Assembly (NCBI GenBank): GCA_036897625.1
Contig: JAYMTA010000293.1
Location: forward strand, 1-32,197
Source: Pelargonium cotyledonis
Lineage: Eukaryota; Streptophyta; Magnoliopsida; Geraniales; Geraniaceae
DNA length: 32,197 nucleotides
Reading direction: 5' to 3'
Below the pieces are notes generated by a model. The model did no database searches. It saw nothing but the letters and a program-made list of their open reading frames with translations, and was not told the DNA's origin. Positions 1-10,766 of this stretch are shown in pieces. The translations under genes were made by a program, and so were the position numbers. The first letter of the stretch is position 1. Each line of letters begins with the position of its first letter.

Positions 1-66
1 GAAAGAGGTGGATCCCATGTCGATGGAGGCGAAGAGAGAAGGTGGGATTGGGAGAGTGGAGGACAT
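1..66 (-). CDS. Ppx/GppA-family phosphatase, 5' end only (partial)
   Basis: Read on the minus strand, an ATG at 66-64 opens a 22-codon frame that runs off the left edge. Its product begins MSSTLPIPPS and continues LFASIDMGSTSF. The run of small hydrophobic residues, then D, then G-S/T-x-S-F is the phosphate-1 motif at the N-terminus of Ppx/GppA phosphatases (exopolyphosphatase / pppGpp phosphohydrolase, actin-like ATPase fold). Plants have a cytosolic member with this start. Only the first motif is visible, so the call rests on about 12 residues; another ASKHA-fold protein is possible. The gene diverges from the CBP60 gene, with 1.4 kb between their start codons. Its probable 5' leader contains a CCCAAA repeat at about 146-170. 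Confidence 0.6.
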   Translation of the reverse strand, partial: MSSTLPIPPSLFASIDMGSTSF

Positions 67-1475
67 GGCGGCGGGTGTGTGGTGGTCGGAGGAGAGTGAG
101 GAATGTTATCCGGCAAGTAAGCTATCAGCTTTGTCGTCTCTCTCTGGGTTTGGGTTTGGGTTTGGGTTTAGCATTCGGTGTTGGAGATGGATTCTACTCT
201 ACAACCTCTATCAAAACTTCCGGACAAAAACAACTACTTTCAAAAATAATAAAATAATAAATAAATATACAAACCCACATTTAAAAAAACAAAAAACAGC
301 ACACCTATTGGATTTGGGGGCATGTTTTTTCCGGCGAGTTTTATGTTCTAATCAGTTAATTATGTTATTTCTCAAAAAAATAAAAAAATCAGTTGATTAT
401 GTTCTAATCAGTTAATTACGTATAGATCATATTATTAATTAGTCAAAGAAAAGAACCCAAAAATTGGAGGTTCCGAGAATTTTACAAGGAGAAACTGAGT
501 GTAAATCTAGAAAGCTACTTGGGAAGATTCTGTGAGCAAAGCAACCCCTCCAAAGTCATGCTCATAGTCATTGGGGACAACACAACCGAAAGAGCTAGCT
601 CGTGTTTTTGAATTTATTTTACTACTGTCTCTCTAAAAACATAGTTCTAGGTAGTTTCTTTTCATATATCAGCGACAAGAATGAGAGACAATGAAAATGA
701 ATGCACTTTGTGGAAAAGCAAGGCGAAGAACAAAAATATACAAGCTCTCGACAAAAACACCAGCGACTCGCAATTACTTGTAATGTTTCGATGCCACGTG
801 AAAAATTACCTCGAGCCTCCACTACTAGTATAGTTTCACATGCACTATTATATTACCTCGTCTATTTTATATTTATCAAATGTAAGACTTTTATCGCCTA
901 GTTTAACAATAACTAACTATGTAAAGCATAAACAATTATTTTTCAAAAAAAAAATAAAAGACAATTTTTTAGAATTTTGTTAGACGACTTGGCTCCAGAC
1001 AACCCAAAAGAGTCCATATGATTATCATCTCAGTCCTCTTAAACGCGTTCGTTCGCATATGTAAATTTCTGGGCAATTAGTCTTGCTCCCCACTTTTCTA
1101 TTTAGCTGCCAGTCAATCCACATTGCTTTCTTCTCTTGTATCTACTTTTCAAGAACAACGCGGTTTGTTTATCAGTTTTGTTTCTTGAATCTTGTTTTTG
1201 TCATATTTCACTCGATCCGAATATTCTATGCAATCTTTTGTGGGTTCCAATTCCAAAGATCTGATACCTTGGACTGTCCCATTATAAATGCACATGCTCG
1301 CTTCTGTTTCGCTTTGTGTTCTTGTTAGTTGAATCAGAATCATTAATCATATATACCCTTTTCTTTTTCGAATCAAGATCTTGACAGTTTCACTTCTTGG
1401 GAAGTCTTGTTTTGGTTTAGTACTGTTTGTTGTTCTGTTTTTATTTGTGGTTGAGAACTGGAATTTGAGCTTGAA
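67..1475. other. Divergent intergenic region between the Ppx/GppA-like and CBP60 genes
   Basis: Apart from the leader repeat at 146-170 the region is AT-rich, with scattered poly-A/T runs (for example 941-956). No gene is supported. The stretch from about 1080 to 1475 is pyrimidine-rich and is probably the CBP60 promoter and 5' leader. The short open frames here have no recognisable domains. Confidence 0.5.
146..170 (-). repeat. Telomere-like CCCAAA hexamer repeat in the probable 5' leader
   Basis: On the plus strand this reads as four tandem GGGTTT units ending in TTTAGC. On the strand of the adjacent Ppx/GppA-like gene it gives TAAACCC followed by CCAAACC-type repeats, about 80-105 bases upstream of the ATG. 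It resembles plant telo-box elements (AAACCCTA), which lie near transcription starts of many growth-related genes. It is not a true TTTAGGG telomere repeat. Confidence 0.5.
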
Positions 1476-4303
1476 ATGGGTCTAAAGAGGAATTTTCCTG
1501 AAGATGGAAATGATGATCATCAGGGAGGTCCTCCCAAGAAAAAGCTTACTTTCGCCGAGTGAGTACCAGATCAAAATTATTACAATATACGAGTTTGTTT
1601 AATTCCTTTTTAAGGTTTTAAAAATGTGTTTCTTGTGCAGTGCTGCTAAAAGTGTGATGAGAGGAGTTTCAGTGGATGAAATATTGCTTAAGATGGAACC
1701 TTTTCTCCGAAAAGTGGTATGTTATGTTCTTGTTATTATTATTGGTTTGATTCTTGCTAAATTTAGGCATAGCTTTTGTTTTGTCGTATCAGTTATTTTA
1801 TGGATTTGGTGTTTTCTTGCATAGGGTTTCACTGTTATTATCATATTTAAGCACTTGATTTGTAGCCATTTCAATGTCTTTTTTTATAAGGTATTGATAT
1901 AATATGTGTAAATATCTTTGGTTTTTATCTTTGTTGAATAGGTGAGAGAGGAGATAGAACAGATCCTTCACATCCTTCATCTGTAAGTTCTCAACTTCTT
2001 TTTATTTTATTTTTATGGTTTCTGTAGAAAACTTGACATAATCTTTAAGGGTTTTGCTTCTGAAATTTCAAAGTTCTTAGTATCATTTATAGATCACAAG
2101 TTTGATTTTACCATGACCAAGTCCTATTCAATCCTGTAGTTTTGTTTTCAAGCTGTTCTTAGAGGCAGTTGAGTACTTTTAGCCTAATCATTTTGATTCT
2201 CTGATTGCAGACCTTCCCATGGTCGAATCGGGTCATCAGGAGAAAGAGGATTGCAGTTGCGGTTCAAGACTAAAATCGCCTCTATCATTTTCACAGGAAA
2301 CAGTGTAACAAGTGAAAACCGAAACACTGTTATGATTGTTCTGTTTGATGCCAGTACCAACTCCATAGTTGGATCAGGCCCCTTGTCTTCTGCAAAGATT
2401 GGGATTGTTGTGCTCCGCAGCGATTTTGGTTCGGATGACCAAGATAACTGGACCGAGAAGGAATTCACTGACAGCATTGTTCGTGAAAGAGACGGGAAGC
2501 GACCATTAATAACTGGAGAGCTCACCATATCACTGAGAGATGGTGTTGGATACATTAGAGATCTGTCTTTCACAGACAACTCTAGCTGGACTCGAAATAA
2601 GAAGTTCAAGCTCGGGGCTAAAATTCTGGATCCGGTTTCCAGCGAAGTAAGAATCAGGGAAGCTGCGAGTGAAGCCTTTAAGGTGAAAGATCACCGCGGG
2701 GAGTGTAAGTTCCTATAAATTTGCTTGGTCTCATTTTAACTGGTTAGCCATAACTATGTAACTGAGACTGACAGTTATTTGGTCTCTCAGTGAACAAGAA
2801 GCACCACCCTCCACACTTGCACGATGATGTATGGCGTCTAGAAAAGATAGGAAAAGACGGGCCATTCCACCAGCGACTTGCTAAAGAGGGGATTAAGACT
2901 TTGATGGATTTCCTGCGCATGTATGTGATTGATTCATCTGAACTACGCAAGGTGAGAGAGCTTTTTGTTTGTGGAACCATAGTTTATGTGAGCATTGTTG
3001 TTTCGAGTTTTTCTAATTTTCTAATATGCAACTGTAGGTTCTTGGAGGAGGGATGTCCGATAGGACATGGGGCGTGATCATAGAACATGCTCTAACTTGT
3101 GTTGTAGATGATGACCAGTTGTATGTGTACCGTCGAGAGCAAGCTGGGATAGTTTTCAACTCAATTTATAATGTTGTAGGAGTAACATTCGACAATCAAA
3201 CTTTCTTCTCTCCAGATGCTCTCAACTCACCTGAAAAGGTGTGTAATCGATTTCATGCAACTCATTGATTCACTTGTTATGTTAAGATACTGAGTTATGT
3301 CAATGATGTTCATGAAATTTACAGTCTTGAAAACATTCTCGATTCTTGAGCTTACTCATGATCTCCCTCTCAATTTGCAGGCTTTCATGGAAGAACTGAA
3401 GCGACATGCATATAAAAATGCAGAGCAAATCGTCCCAATTGATCAGGCATCAATTAGCGGTTTTGGAAGTCCCTTGGCAAATCTGCAGGCTGAGCCATTT
3501 TGTCTGCCCCATCTTAACTTCCCTGCTGTGCAACAAGGTATGGAACTCATATGAGTATGTACATCAATAGATCAGTGATAATGGGATCGTTAACTTGGTC
3601 TTAATACGCTCTTGTTTTAGTAACGTTTCTTTATCATCTGAAATGGTTATATGTCTGTTCTTACGATCTAGAAACACTAGTGGGATTCAACAATGCAGAG
3701 CCTTCAACATCATATTCCCTTGGAGAAGAAGCTGGTGGTTCATTGGGAGTTTCTTTGACTCACAACTTCCATTTAACGTGCATGTCTGAAAATCTGCAAG
3801 CCGAGCCAATTATTGGACACTTCCCAGTTGTGCAACAACAAGGTATGGAATTCATGAGTGTGTACATCAATAGACCATCGAAAATGGGATCTTTGCCTTG
3901 GTCTTAGTAGGTTCTTGTTTTAATACTGTTTCTTCATCATCTGAAATGATTATATATATGTTCTTACGATCCAGAAACACACGTCGGATTCAACAATGCA
4001 GAGGCTTCAACATCATATGCCTTTGCAGCAGAAGCTGGTGGTTCATTGGAAGTTCCTTTCACTCAAAACTCAGACATGTTTTGTCCAACTATGAGAAATA
4101 GTTTTAGGATGGTGGATCATGCGCCTGGACCCAATTTTGGTTGGTCTCCGAATTGGTCTCCAGCAGTTCCATGGGGGCTTGAAAATGCCGGGATTGATCT
4201 TGTTTCGGCTCTCCCTGATCTGAGTGCACATATATCAAGGAGGAGCAAAGCCGGGTGGTGCATTATCCGCGCTGCCATCAAGTGGAAGATATCAGTTAAG
4301 TAA
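1476..4303 (+). CDS. CBP60: Calmodulin-binding protein 60 (CBP60 family), nine exons
   Basis: Exons 1476-1558, 1641-1716, 1942-1982, 2211-2704, 2791-2951, 3038-3238, 3381-3537, 3672-3842 and 3975-4303 join in frame with GT-AG introns, giving 570 residues. The product starts [10 protein letters not shown], has a basic PPKKK patch near residue 20 (possible nuclear signal), then LEPFLRK-type helix residues. The conserved CBP60 DNA-binding region spans about residues 80-350, with [25 protein letters not shown] and related blocks. The last 25 residues contain [16 protein letters not shown], a basic amphipathic helix matching the C-terminal calmodulin-binding site of the CBP60a-f group. CBP60g binds calmodulin at its N-terminus and SARD1 is not thought to bind it. 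The family acts in the nucleus as transcription regulators of immunity and growth. Residues 386-500 contain an internal duplication. Family call is secure; the exact paralogue is not. Confidence 0.93.
3480..4070 (+). repeat. Tandem duplication of an exon-intron-exon segment inside CBP60
   Basis: Two adjacent copies of about 290 bp run from about 3480 and about 3791. Each holds the end of an exon (AATCTGCA to CAACAAG), a whole intron (134 and 132 bp) and the start of the next exon (AAACAC to ACTCA). Introns as well as exons match at roughly four bases in five by eye. Exon 8 therefore begins like exon 9 and ends like exon 7. In the protein, [11 protein letters not shown] and [11 protein letters not shown] start the copies, and [13 protein letters not shown] repeats as [13 protein letters not shown]. 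Frame is kept because the duplicated segment adds 57 codons. Confidence 0.92.
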
Positions 4304-5114
4304 GGTTTGGCTGCTAAAGAATGGCAAGCTGTGGTGTGGGATTTTTAGGCTCTAGCTAGAAGTGGGCTGCTAAAAATTTTGGGAACAGCAAGCCTCCAAG
4401 TTACAGTACTCTAGGGGTCTATTTTAGTTTAAGTGTGTGTGTAATATTTAGGACATAAACTTGTTAGTTTTTTTTTTTTTTTTTTTCTTGTCCTTGCATT
4501 GCAATCTTTCTGTTTTTCACAAATGTACCAAATGTTTTTTATGTATACGAGTGTCAAGATGTACAATGTAAAGAGTATGTCAAATGCATATTTCAGTTTC
4601 TTCAATGATTGCAAAAACAAGCAATATTATCTAGATGAAGATTACAAATAAGTAAACAATGCAGCAAGTAATGTTTCACTCTCTGCTTGAGTTATGGATT
4701 TTGCAGAAGTGCTTTGAGAATGCAGAACCTTGATTTGTTCAAACTAATGGGCATGTTGGAAAAATTGACATTTTAGTGGGGGCAAAATTTGAAAATGGTA
4801 GGGATAAAAATGAAAAACAATAAAAATACATGGTAATTTTTCAAGAAACAAAAAAAAGTTCAGTGAGAGTAACCATCCCCACACCCCTCTTTCTACATTA
4901 GTTCCTGAAGGTGGTACACGCGAATCTGACGTTGCTTTTAATTTATATTTTAATCAAGCGAAGCTAAAACAGCTCGTTTTTGGTTAACTAATTAGAATTT
5001 TAAAAAAAACTGTAATGTTTCATTGTTGGAGGCTGAAAGCCCATGAGACATGTCCGCACGAACCATTGATGACCGATATATTGTGACATACTATAGTCGG
5101 GATATTAAAACTAA
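4304..5114. other. CBP60 3' flank without genes
   Basis: The probable 3' UTR includes a 19-base T run at 4468-4486. The remainder is AT-rich and no coding region, RNA gene or clear element is visible up to the Tourist-like element at 5115. Confidence 0.5.
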
Positions 5115-5827
5115 GAGGGTGTTTAGATTAATTTCTCAAAAATAAATTATAATCAAGAGAAGATTAGGAGTAATTCTGTATTTTCAATTCTTTTAAAAAA
5201 GAAGCAGTTTAACTGTTTGGATAAAATATTTGTAAAAAATAGTAATACTCAATTGATACTTTATTTATTATTTTTTTTTTTGGTGCACTAATTGATTCTC
5301 TTTGAATTATAGTAAAAAAGACAAATAACTATAGCAATTTTAAAGTGAACCAATAAATTGAATTATAGAATAAATATAGAGGCTAAGGATTCTAAGCCAA
5401 GTTTTATTAGGCTTAGGCTAATCCATGAATGATGTGATGACACCTCATTAAAATCATGGGTCCGGGTGGGTCGCTCTACTCCCACAAATTTATTTGAGTG
5501 GATATGAGTGGAGTTTAATGAGGTGTTATCATCTCATTGGTGTGGCTTAGTCTAAGCCATAAAATGTTTGGCTTAGATTTCTTATTCTTATAAATATATG
5601 GGTAATTAAAAGAAAAATAAAAGAACATAAATGTCTTTTACTTGGTTAAAATAGCTTTTTTTAACCGTTCATCAGCTAAGAAATCAGAAGCAAGGGTACA
5701 TAGCACTTCTATTTCAGCTCATCAGTAAGTACTCATGTGCTATTTTAGTCGTAACCAAACATTAAAAAGAGTTATTTTGTACTCATAAGCTTGTTTGACC
5801 CGCTCACGAGCTAATCCAAACACCATC
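5115..5827. mobile_element. Tourist/PIF-Harbinger-like MITE (outer element)
   Basis: The left end reads GAGGGTGTTTAGATTA and the reverse complement of the right end reads GATGGTGTTTGGATTA. Both are flanked by TAA (5112-5114 and 5828-5830), the 3-bp TWA target typical of Harbinger elements. The span is 713 bp and there is no transposase frame. It appears to contain a second foldback element at 5379-5589. Confidence 0.6.
5379..5589. mobile_element. Foldback MITE nested in the Tourist-like element
   Basis: The two halves form a long imperfect inverted repeat. The left arm runs through CTAAGCC, GGCTTAGGCTAATCCA and ACACCTCATTAAA; the right arm (about 5517-5584) is its reverse complement with scattered mismatches. 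A perfect 9-bp direct repeat, ATAAATATA, flanks it at 5370-5378 and 5590-5598. A 9-bp target duplication would fit a Mutator-like origin, but the repeat is AT-rich and could be chance. Confidence 0.6.
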
Positions 5828-5834
5828 TAAATGA

Positions 5835-6091
5835 TACTCTATCCGTCCCAAAATGAGTGTCTTGTTTGTCTAATTTTTTTGTTCCAAAATGAGTGTATTG
5901 TTTCTATTTTTATGTTATTATATTAATGTTCTTCCCATATTACCCTTATCACTTATGCACATGAGCAAATTTGCACATGGGGTGCAAATGGGGAAAGTGA
6001 GAGTTATATTAGAAACACACTAAATTATCTTGTAATTCCTAATTTTTGCAAAAAATGAAAACAAGACACTCATTTTGAGACGGAGGAAGTA
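5835..6091. mobile_element. Stowaway (Tc1/mariner) MITE, copy 1
   Basis: TA-flanked ends carry the standard plant Stowaway terminal repeat: TATCCGTCCCAAAATGAGTG on the left and CACTCATTTTGAGACGGAGG on the right. The element is about 257 bp with no coding capacity. It lies 8 bases from the end of the Tourist-like element. Confidence 0.85.
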
Positions 6092-6275
6092 ATTTATTTC
6101 TCTTGCTTTTTATAAGATTAACGTATGGGATGAATCTAAGCCCAATATATAGGTTACATTTAAAGATAATTAATGACTTAATCAGGACCTGAGCTAATGC
6201 TCATCAGTATGATCATCACTACTGTTTATTCCTTATTTAACTAGAATCCTATTAAGCTACACTAATTAATTATAT

Positions 6276-7098
6276 TTATCGTCTGAGAACCTTGATCCCT
6301 CTCCACCGGGACTCCATGTACGACGAGCTACCTTCCTGAGCATACACCCCAAATTTGAAGTGATGCGAGTCGCCGCCGCGACCACCTTCTTCAAGCTTCA
6401 GATCTCCGTCAATGTACACTTTGAGCCTCGACGCACCGACTTCGTGTATCACATTTACTCGGAACCACCTGTTATACACCGCCGGAACCACCACCGGACT
6501 CCGGTAGTAGGTCATTTGGCCGTTGTAAACCCTAAGCATCAGCGTCGTCGACGCGCCGCTCGCCCCAAACACTTGCATGATGGACACGCCCGACGTCCCG
6601 CTCGGGACGTACACGTATCCCTCGAACTGCCACACGCCCGACGACTAGTCATATCCCTTCAAAACAAACAATCATCAACATTACGTTGCAAAAAAGTTGC
6701 AAACTGTGACAAAAATCTGTACGAAGAAAATGACGTCGTCACAGTTACTTTTGTGATTTGTGACAAAGAAACTGTCACAGACCGCGAGTTTTTTTTGCGG
6801 TGAAATTGTGGACGGAACTTACTTGTATGCGGATTTCGGTTCGGGGCAGTGTGTTGCTGGTGGTTGTGTGAGGCTTGTCTGTGGAATAGACCCACATTTT
6901 GTGAACTCCATTGATGAAGCCGTAACGGTCGCTTTGAGGAACATCGTATGGTTTTTGAATTCGGAAATTGGATGAGCTTAGAGGGAGGGAGGTGAAGCCT
7001 ACGGTAGGGTCAATAGCTCCCCATGCAACTGTTGCACAGACAATTGCATGGATAATTAGAAAGCTCCAGAGCATATTAGTACTGTCCATTTTTGGCAA
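6276..7098 (-). pseudogene. Citrate-binding-protein-like gene, copy A, with a premature stop
   Basis: Two exons (7098-6823 and 6656-6276, minus) encode a secreted protein of about 218 residues. A second ATG at 7089 could also be the start. A signal-peptide-like stretch (MLWSFLIIHAIVCATVAWG) precedes AIDPTVGFTSLPL. Family motifs are PRTEIRIQ, SIMQVFGAS and FKFGVYAQ, which match the RTELR, QIH and YFKAGxYxQ blocks of alginate lyase 2 / PL7. The His of the QIH block is Phe here, which argues for binding rather than lyase chemistry, as in the vacuolar citrate-binding protein of Hevea. Codon 4 of exon 2 is TAG (6647-6645), where the two sister copies have Tyr. The rest of the frame is open, so this is the least damaged copy. 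A CACTA-like MITE sits in its intron. Confidence 0.82.
6681..6806. mobile_element. CACTA-like MITE fragment in the intron of copy A
   Basis: The left end GTTGCAAACTGTGACAAAAA and the right end CTGTCACAGACCGCGAG are inverted relatives, with TTGTGAC/GTCACA repeats between. The sequence fills most of the 166-bp intron and ends just before the donor of exon 1. Related copies lie at about 10118-10380 and 26962-27176. Exact ends are uncertain. Confidence 0.55.
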
Positions 7099-7162
7099 AT
7101 TTGAGGAACAGATTGAGTAAAGATGTTGAAGATGATGTTTCTAAAATTACAGATATTGGTGC

Positions 7163-7171
7163 TAATTTATA
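7163..7171 (-). promoter_or_regulatory. TATA box of copy A
   Basis: TATAAATTA on the minus strand, 65 bases upstream of the ATG at 7098. The sister copies have the same element at the same distance. Confidence 0.7.
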
Positions 7172-8477
7172 GTGAATTGAGGTGCGGTTGGTATTGAATG
7201 TATTTTTTTGTGCAAGATAAAAGGGGAATTCAAATTGTACTATTTGCTTGACCACTTAAATAAATTTTCAGCTAACATAGTTGACTGTTGACACTTAGAT
7301 AGGTATTCGAAACGGGCCTGCAATCAGCACGAAATCAACACCTTTAAGTCGGGTAGGACCACAAGGACAATAAAGTTTTGCTACCAAGTTTTAAGGTGCC
7401 TGAATTCCCGGTAAGATGGTAACTAACCAAATTTTGAAGTAGTTGCATTCTATGTAACTAGTCGAATTTGTCGATTTGAGACTTGAGGTAAAATTGTAAC
7501 AACCTCTTATTAGTTGACTCAAACACTTTCATATTAATTGCGACAAACACTTCAACTGACCCATTTAATATTATAATAAAGACCTTGGTGAGCTACAACG
7601 TCCTTAATATGGCCTAAAATTTTACCAAACAAAAACATACTCTACATCCTCTCTTTTTTGTGTCTGAAGAAGGATACAGAACATCTGTAAGAAAGTGGCC
7701 AGATAATAATAAAAAGTTGTCATTCAGCAAAAATGGGAAGTTGAAGATAATTATATAGTTGACAATTGACTGTATATAGCCTCTAGCTATGATTTTTAAT
7801 TTCCAATTCAAGGAAATTAAATATTTGTTTGACTATTACTTTAGACTATGACTATTACATGAACTAAAAAAGAAAAAAACTCTTTCAACTATCAACACCC
7901 AATCAATTTCATTTTGGGAGTATAATCTTGTCGATTTACTCCATGGATGGTGAAGATTATATCGTGTCCCTTAATTTGATTCAAGATCAAACCGAACAAC
8001 AAGATATGAGACTCGTACTTTTGGGTTGATCAGCAATTCAATCTTGAGAGCTTATTTTAAGCTAGTACACCATAATGAACCACGTACACACGTTATGTGA
8101 CAAATGAATTTAACATTGGGTGTAGGAAATAAGTTGTATACTCACGTAATGTATGGTGACGGCGATATGATGTCATGGTGGGTCATGATGATGTCATCTT
8201 TATGTCACGATGAAATCATGTGAGACAGGATAATATCATGGTTATGTGGCGATAAAGTCATGTTGACGTGGCGATGGTCCTGCTGACGAGATGATGCCAC
8301 CAAGACTAGCTAGGTCACTATATATGTTAGCGAAGTTTTGAAACAACGAAGTATTATATATGTTGCAGTAGACCATATAACAAACAACATTTTGAAACAC
8401 AAAAAATAAATCCATAATAAATTACTATTTTAATTTAATAGTATACACACAAAAATACGCGTAGGAATAAATAATAT
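7172..8477. other. Region between copies A and B, without genes
   Basis: AT-rich DNA. Around 7373-7420 it contains GAATTCCCGGTA in a context resembling the SINE-like piece near 13770, possibly an old fragment. A degenerate short repeat occupies 8153-8302. No coding region is supported. Confidence 0.5.
8153..8302. repeat. Degenerate minisatellite of about 22 bp
   Basis: About six or seven imperfect units built around GGCGATATGATGTCATGGTG recur: GGTCATGATGATGTCATC, CACGATGAAATCATG, GGATAATATCATGG, GGCGATAAAGTCATG, GGCGATGGTCCTG. One unit contains TTGACGTGGCG, which matches an ACGTGGC core. The units are diverged, so the array is old. Confidence 0.55.
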
Positions 8478-9249
8478 TTAAGATGAAATCCTATAAATAT
8501 ACATGATACGAGTTACATTTTTTTTCAATACTTTGATTCCCTTCCAACGGGAGTCCATGTAGTTAGAGCTATCTCCCTGGGAATACACACCGCACTTGGA
8601 AGAAGAAATGGTTGGTTCCTCCGCGACCAGATTCCTCCAACTTAAGAACTCCATCAAACGTACGTAAACTTTAAGTTTGGAGGCATCAACGTCGTGGATC
8701 ACATTTAGGCGAAACCATTTGTCGTAGACATGAGGAATTACCACTGGAGATGTGTAGTAATTAAGACATTTTGCCATCATAGACCCTCATCATCATGGTG
8801 GTGGCAAAATCACTCGCTCCGAACACTTGCATCACGCACACACCCGACGTACCACTAGGCACACACCCATATCCTTCGAATTGCCATACTCTGGAAGAGT
8901 AATCATATCCCTTAAAAAAAACACAATTTCTCATCAATGACAGTTAAATGCCACATCTTTATTATTAATAGCTTGACTGAGACTCGTTCTCATCTCATAA
9001 TGTTCAAATAATACTTACTCGTATACGGATTTCAGTGCGGGGATGCGCGTGACTGTTTCGGAAGTGAGGCTTGTCGTTGGAGTAAACCCACATCTTGTGA
9101 GGCATATTATAGGGTCTCTGAACTTCAAAGTTGGATTCCTTTAGAGGGAGAGAGGTGAACCCTTGGGTTGGGTCAATGGCATTGCCACCCCAAGCAAGTA
9201 CTGTGAGTTGCATAAATACAAGGCTCCAATACATTATTGAAGTAGCCAT
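8478..9249 (-). pseudogene. Citrate-binding-protein-like gene, copy B, with several frameshifts
   Basis: Exon 1 (9249-9019) encodes a signal-peptide-like start and IDPTQGFTSLPL to PRTEIRIR. Compared with copies A and C it lacks about 11 residues between PYNMP and HKMWVYS, an in-frame deletion. Exon 2 starts at 8910 with GYDYSSRVWQFEGYG. The frame hits TAA at 8763-8761, one base out of step with the conserved NYYTSPVVIPHVYDKWFRLN that follows. Two more shifts lie near 8655-8664 (after KLKVYV) and near 8592-8610 (before KCGVYSQ), with the conserved DGVLKLEESGRGG segment in another frame between them. At least three indels make it clearly non-coding as a full-length protein. The splice donor and TATA box look intact. 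Confidence 0.88.
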
Positions 9250-9313
9250 TTTGTGCCGTGAACAATTAGAGATTGAAAGAAGATGGTGTGTGTTAAAATG
9301 GAAATGGTGAAGT

Positions 9314-9322
9314 TAATTTATA
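9314..9322 (-). promoter_or_regulatory. TATA box of copy B
   Basis: TATAAATTA on the minus strand, 65 bases upstream of the ATG at 9249, matching copies A and C in position. Confidence 0.7.
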
Positions 9323-10766
9323 CTGCGAGTTTCTTGTCTTAAAATGTGAAAATGAAAGGTTAAAACATACAAATCACTGTTCACATAACATTTATACATA
9401 ATTTTTTGTTTGATCACTTTGTTGTTTTTTAATAAAATATTCATTACTTACCCAAGATTATCACGTAAGTATAATTTCTCATGATACTTTTTTAGTTTTT
9501 ACACAGGAAATGGAATTTTATAAATATATGGGAAATTCCAAGTCTAATAACAAAATGTTAAACTAATTAATATGTAGTTATTCAACTAATTAGTTGTTAA
9601 TATATACCTTATATGTATATCACTTTTCAAGAAAGTTGTATTATCTTTCTTATGTTTATGCAACTAATATATTTTCTTACAATTTATCTGATACTATTGT
9701 TTTAACTTTTAACAGCCTCAACATCAAAATAATTAATTTATTTGTCTTCACAAATAATACAAGAATTTAAAATTGGAACTTGATGGGTCTTTTTACCGGA
9801 CGTGAGAGTAAGATAAGACAAAACTGTAATCTTGTAGTAAAATTTAGCTAATATTCCAGCCATAAATACATACAAGATAAATGAAGTTTTGAGCTGTACT
9901 TAATTCATTCAATAATTAAATTAAAATATTTATGGGTAACAAACATGATATTTTTCTTTAGATTAAAAGAAAAAAAAACTAAAATATACACAAAATTTTC
10001 AAAATGTATTATCTATGATCTATTGAACAATTTTTTGAATTTATTTTTTTAAACAATTTTTTAATTAATTTTTAATTTTTCATACAAGTATATTTTTTTA
10101 GTAACAACACAATTTATCACTGCAAAAAGAAATTGCAAAATATGACGAAAATCTGTGAGTGAATAGTTTTCGTCACAGTTCCGTCACAAATTGTAACATA
10201 TCATATTTTATATCACAGACAAATATTTGTGACAAAAATTTCCGTCACATCCATTTGTGACAATACAAATAATGACATAAATATAATGTCATAGTTTCAT
10301 TACAAATTACATATTGTTTTGTGATTGAAATTTATAAGTTCGTTACGGAAATTTTGTCACAAATCGCTTGTACGTATTGTATTTAATATTTTTTTAATAA
10401 TTAGTTGCAAACCGCTTGTAATTATATCCCTAACATGAAAGATTTCATGTATTTATTCGTAAATGTCCGTTTACCAAGGGTATCGGCTTGTGACAAGTTA
10501 ATTTGGATCAATTTAATTGTCATCTTGACTTTGGCTCAATTGTTTCATCACCAAAATTTAAGCCAATCCATTGCAAATACAAATACAAATGCAAAGGCAA
10601 AAGAAACTATATATAACATATGTTTGTTGAATCAACCAATATAAGCGTTCTGAACTTCTTTAAGCTAGGTATGGATAACAAGTAATATCAAAATCTCATC
10701 TTGAGTAGCTGAAACCAATATCTCCAAGACGGGTAATTAACAATTTATTCGATCCATAAAACATTC
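9323..10766. other. Region between copies B and C, without genes
   Basis: Very AT-rich, with a CACTA-like element at about 10118-10380. No coding region is supported; the open frame at 10405-10644 has no recognisable domain. Confidence 0.5.
10118..10380. mobile_element. CACTA-like MITE, second copy
   Basis: It begins CACTGCAAAAAGAAATTGC and continues through repeated GTCACA/TGTGAC words. It shares GATTGAAATTTATAA and ACGGAAATTTTG with the copy at 26962-27176 near the right end. The right terminus is unclear and could extend to about 10420. Confidence 0.55.

Noticed and set aside
8-415. 135-codon plus-strand frame at the left edge
   Set aside because: It overlaps the antisense Ppx/GppA-like start and then runs through low-complexity FGFGFG repeats and AT-rich DNA; no domain.
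6645-6656. Reading through or splicing around the TAG of copy A
   Set aside because: The acceptor matches the one used in copies B and C, the codon aligns with Tyr in both, and no alternative AG nearby keeps the frame and the conserved residues.
6360-6803. 147-codon plus-strand frame over copy A
   Set aside because: It is antisense to the citrate-binding-like exon, is rich in Arg and His as expected for a shadow frame, and runs across the exon boundary.
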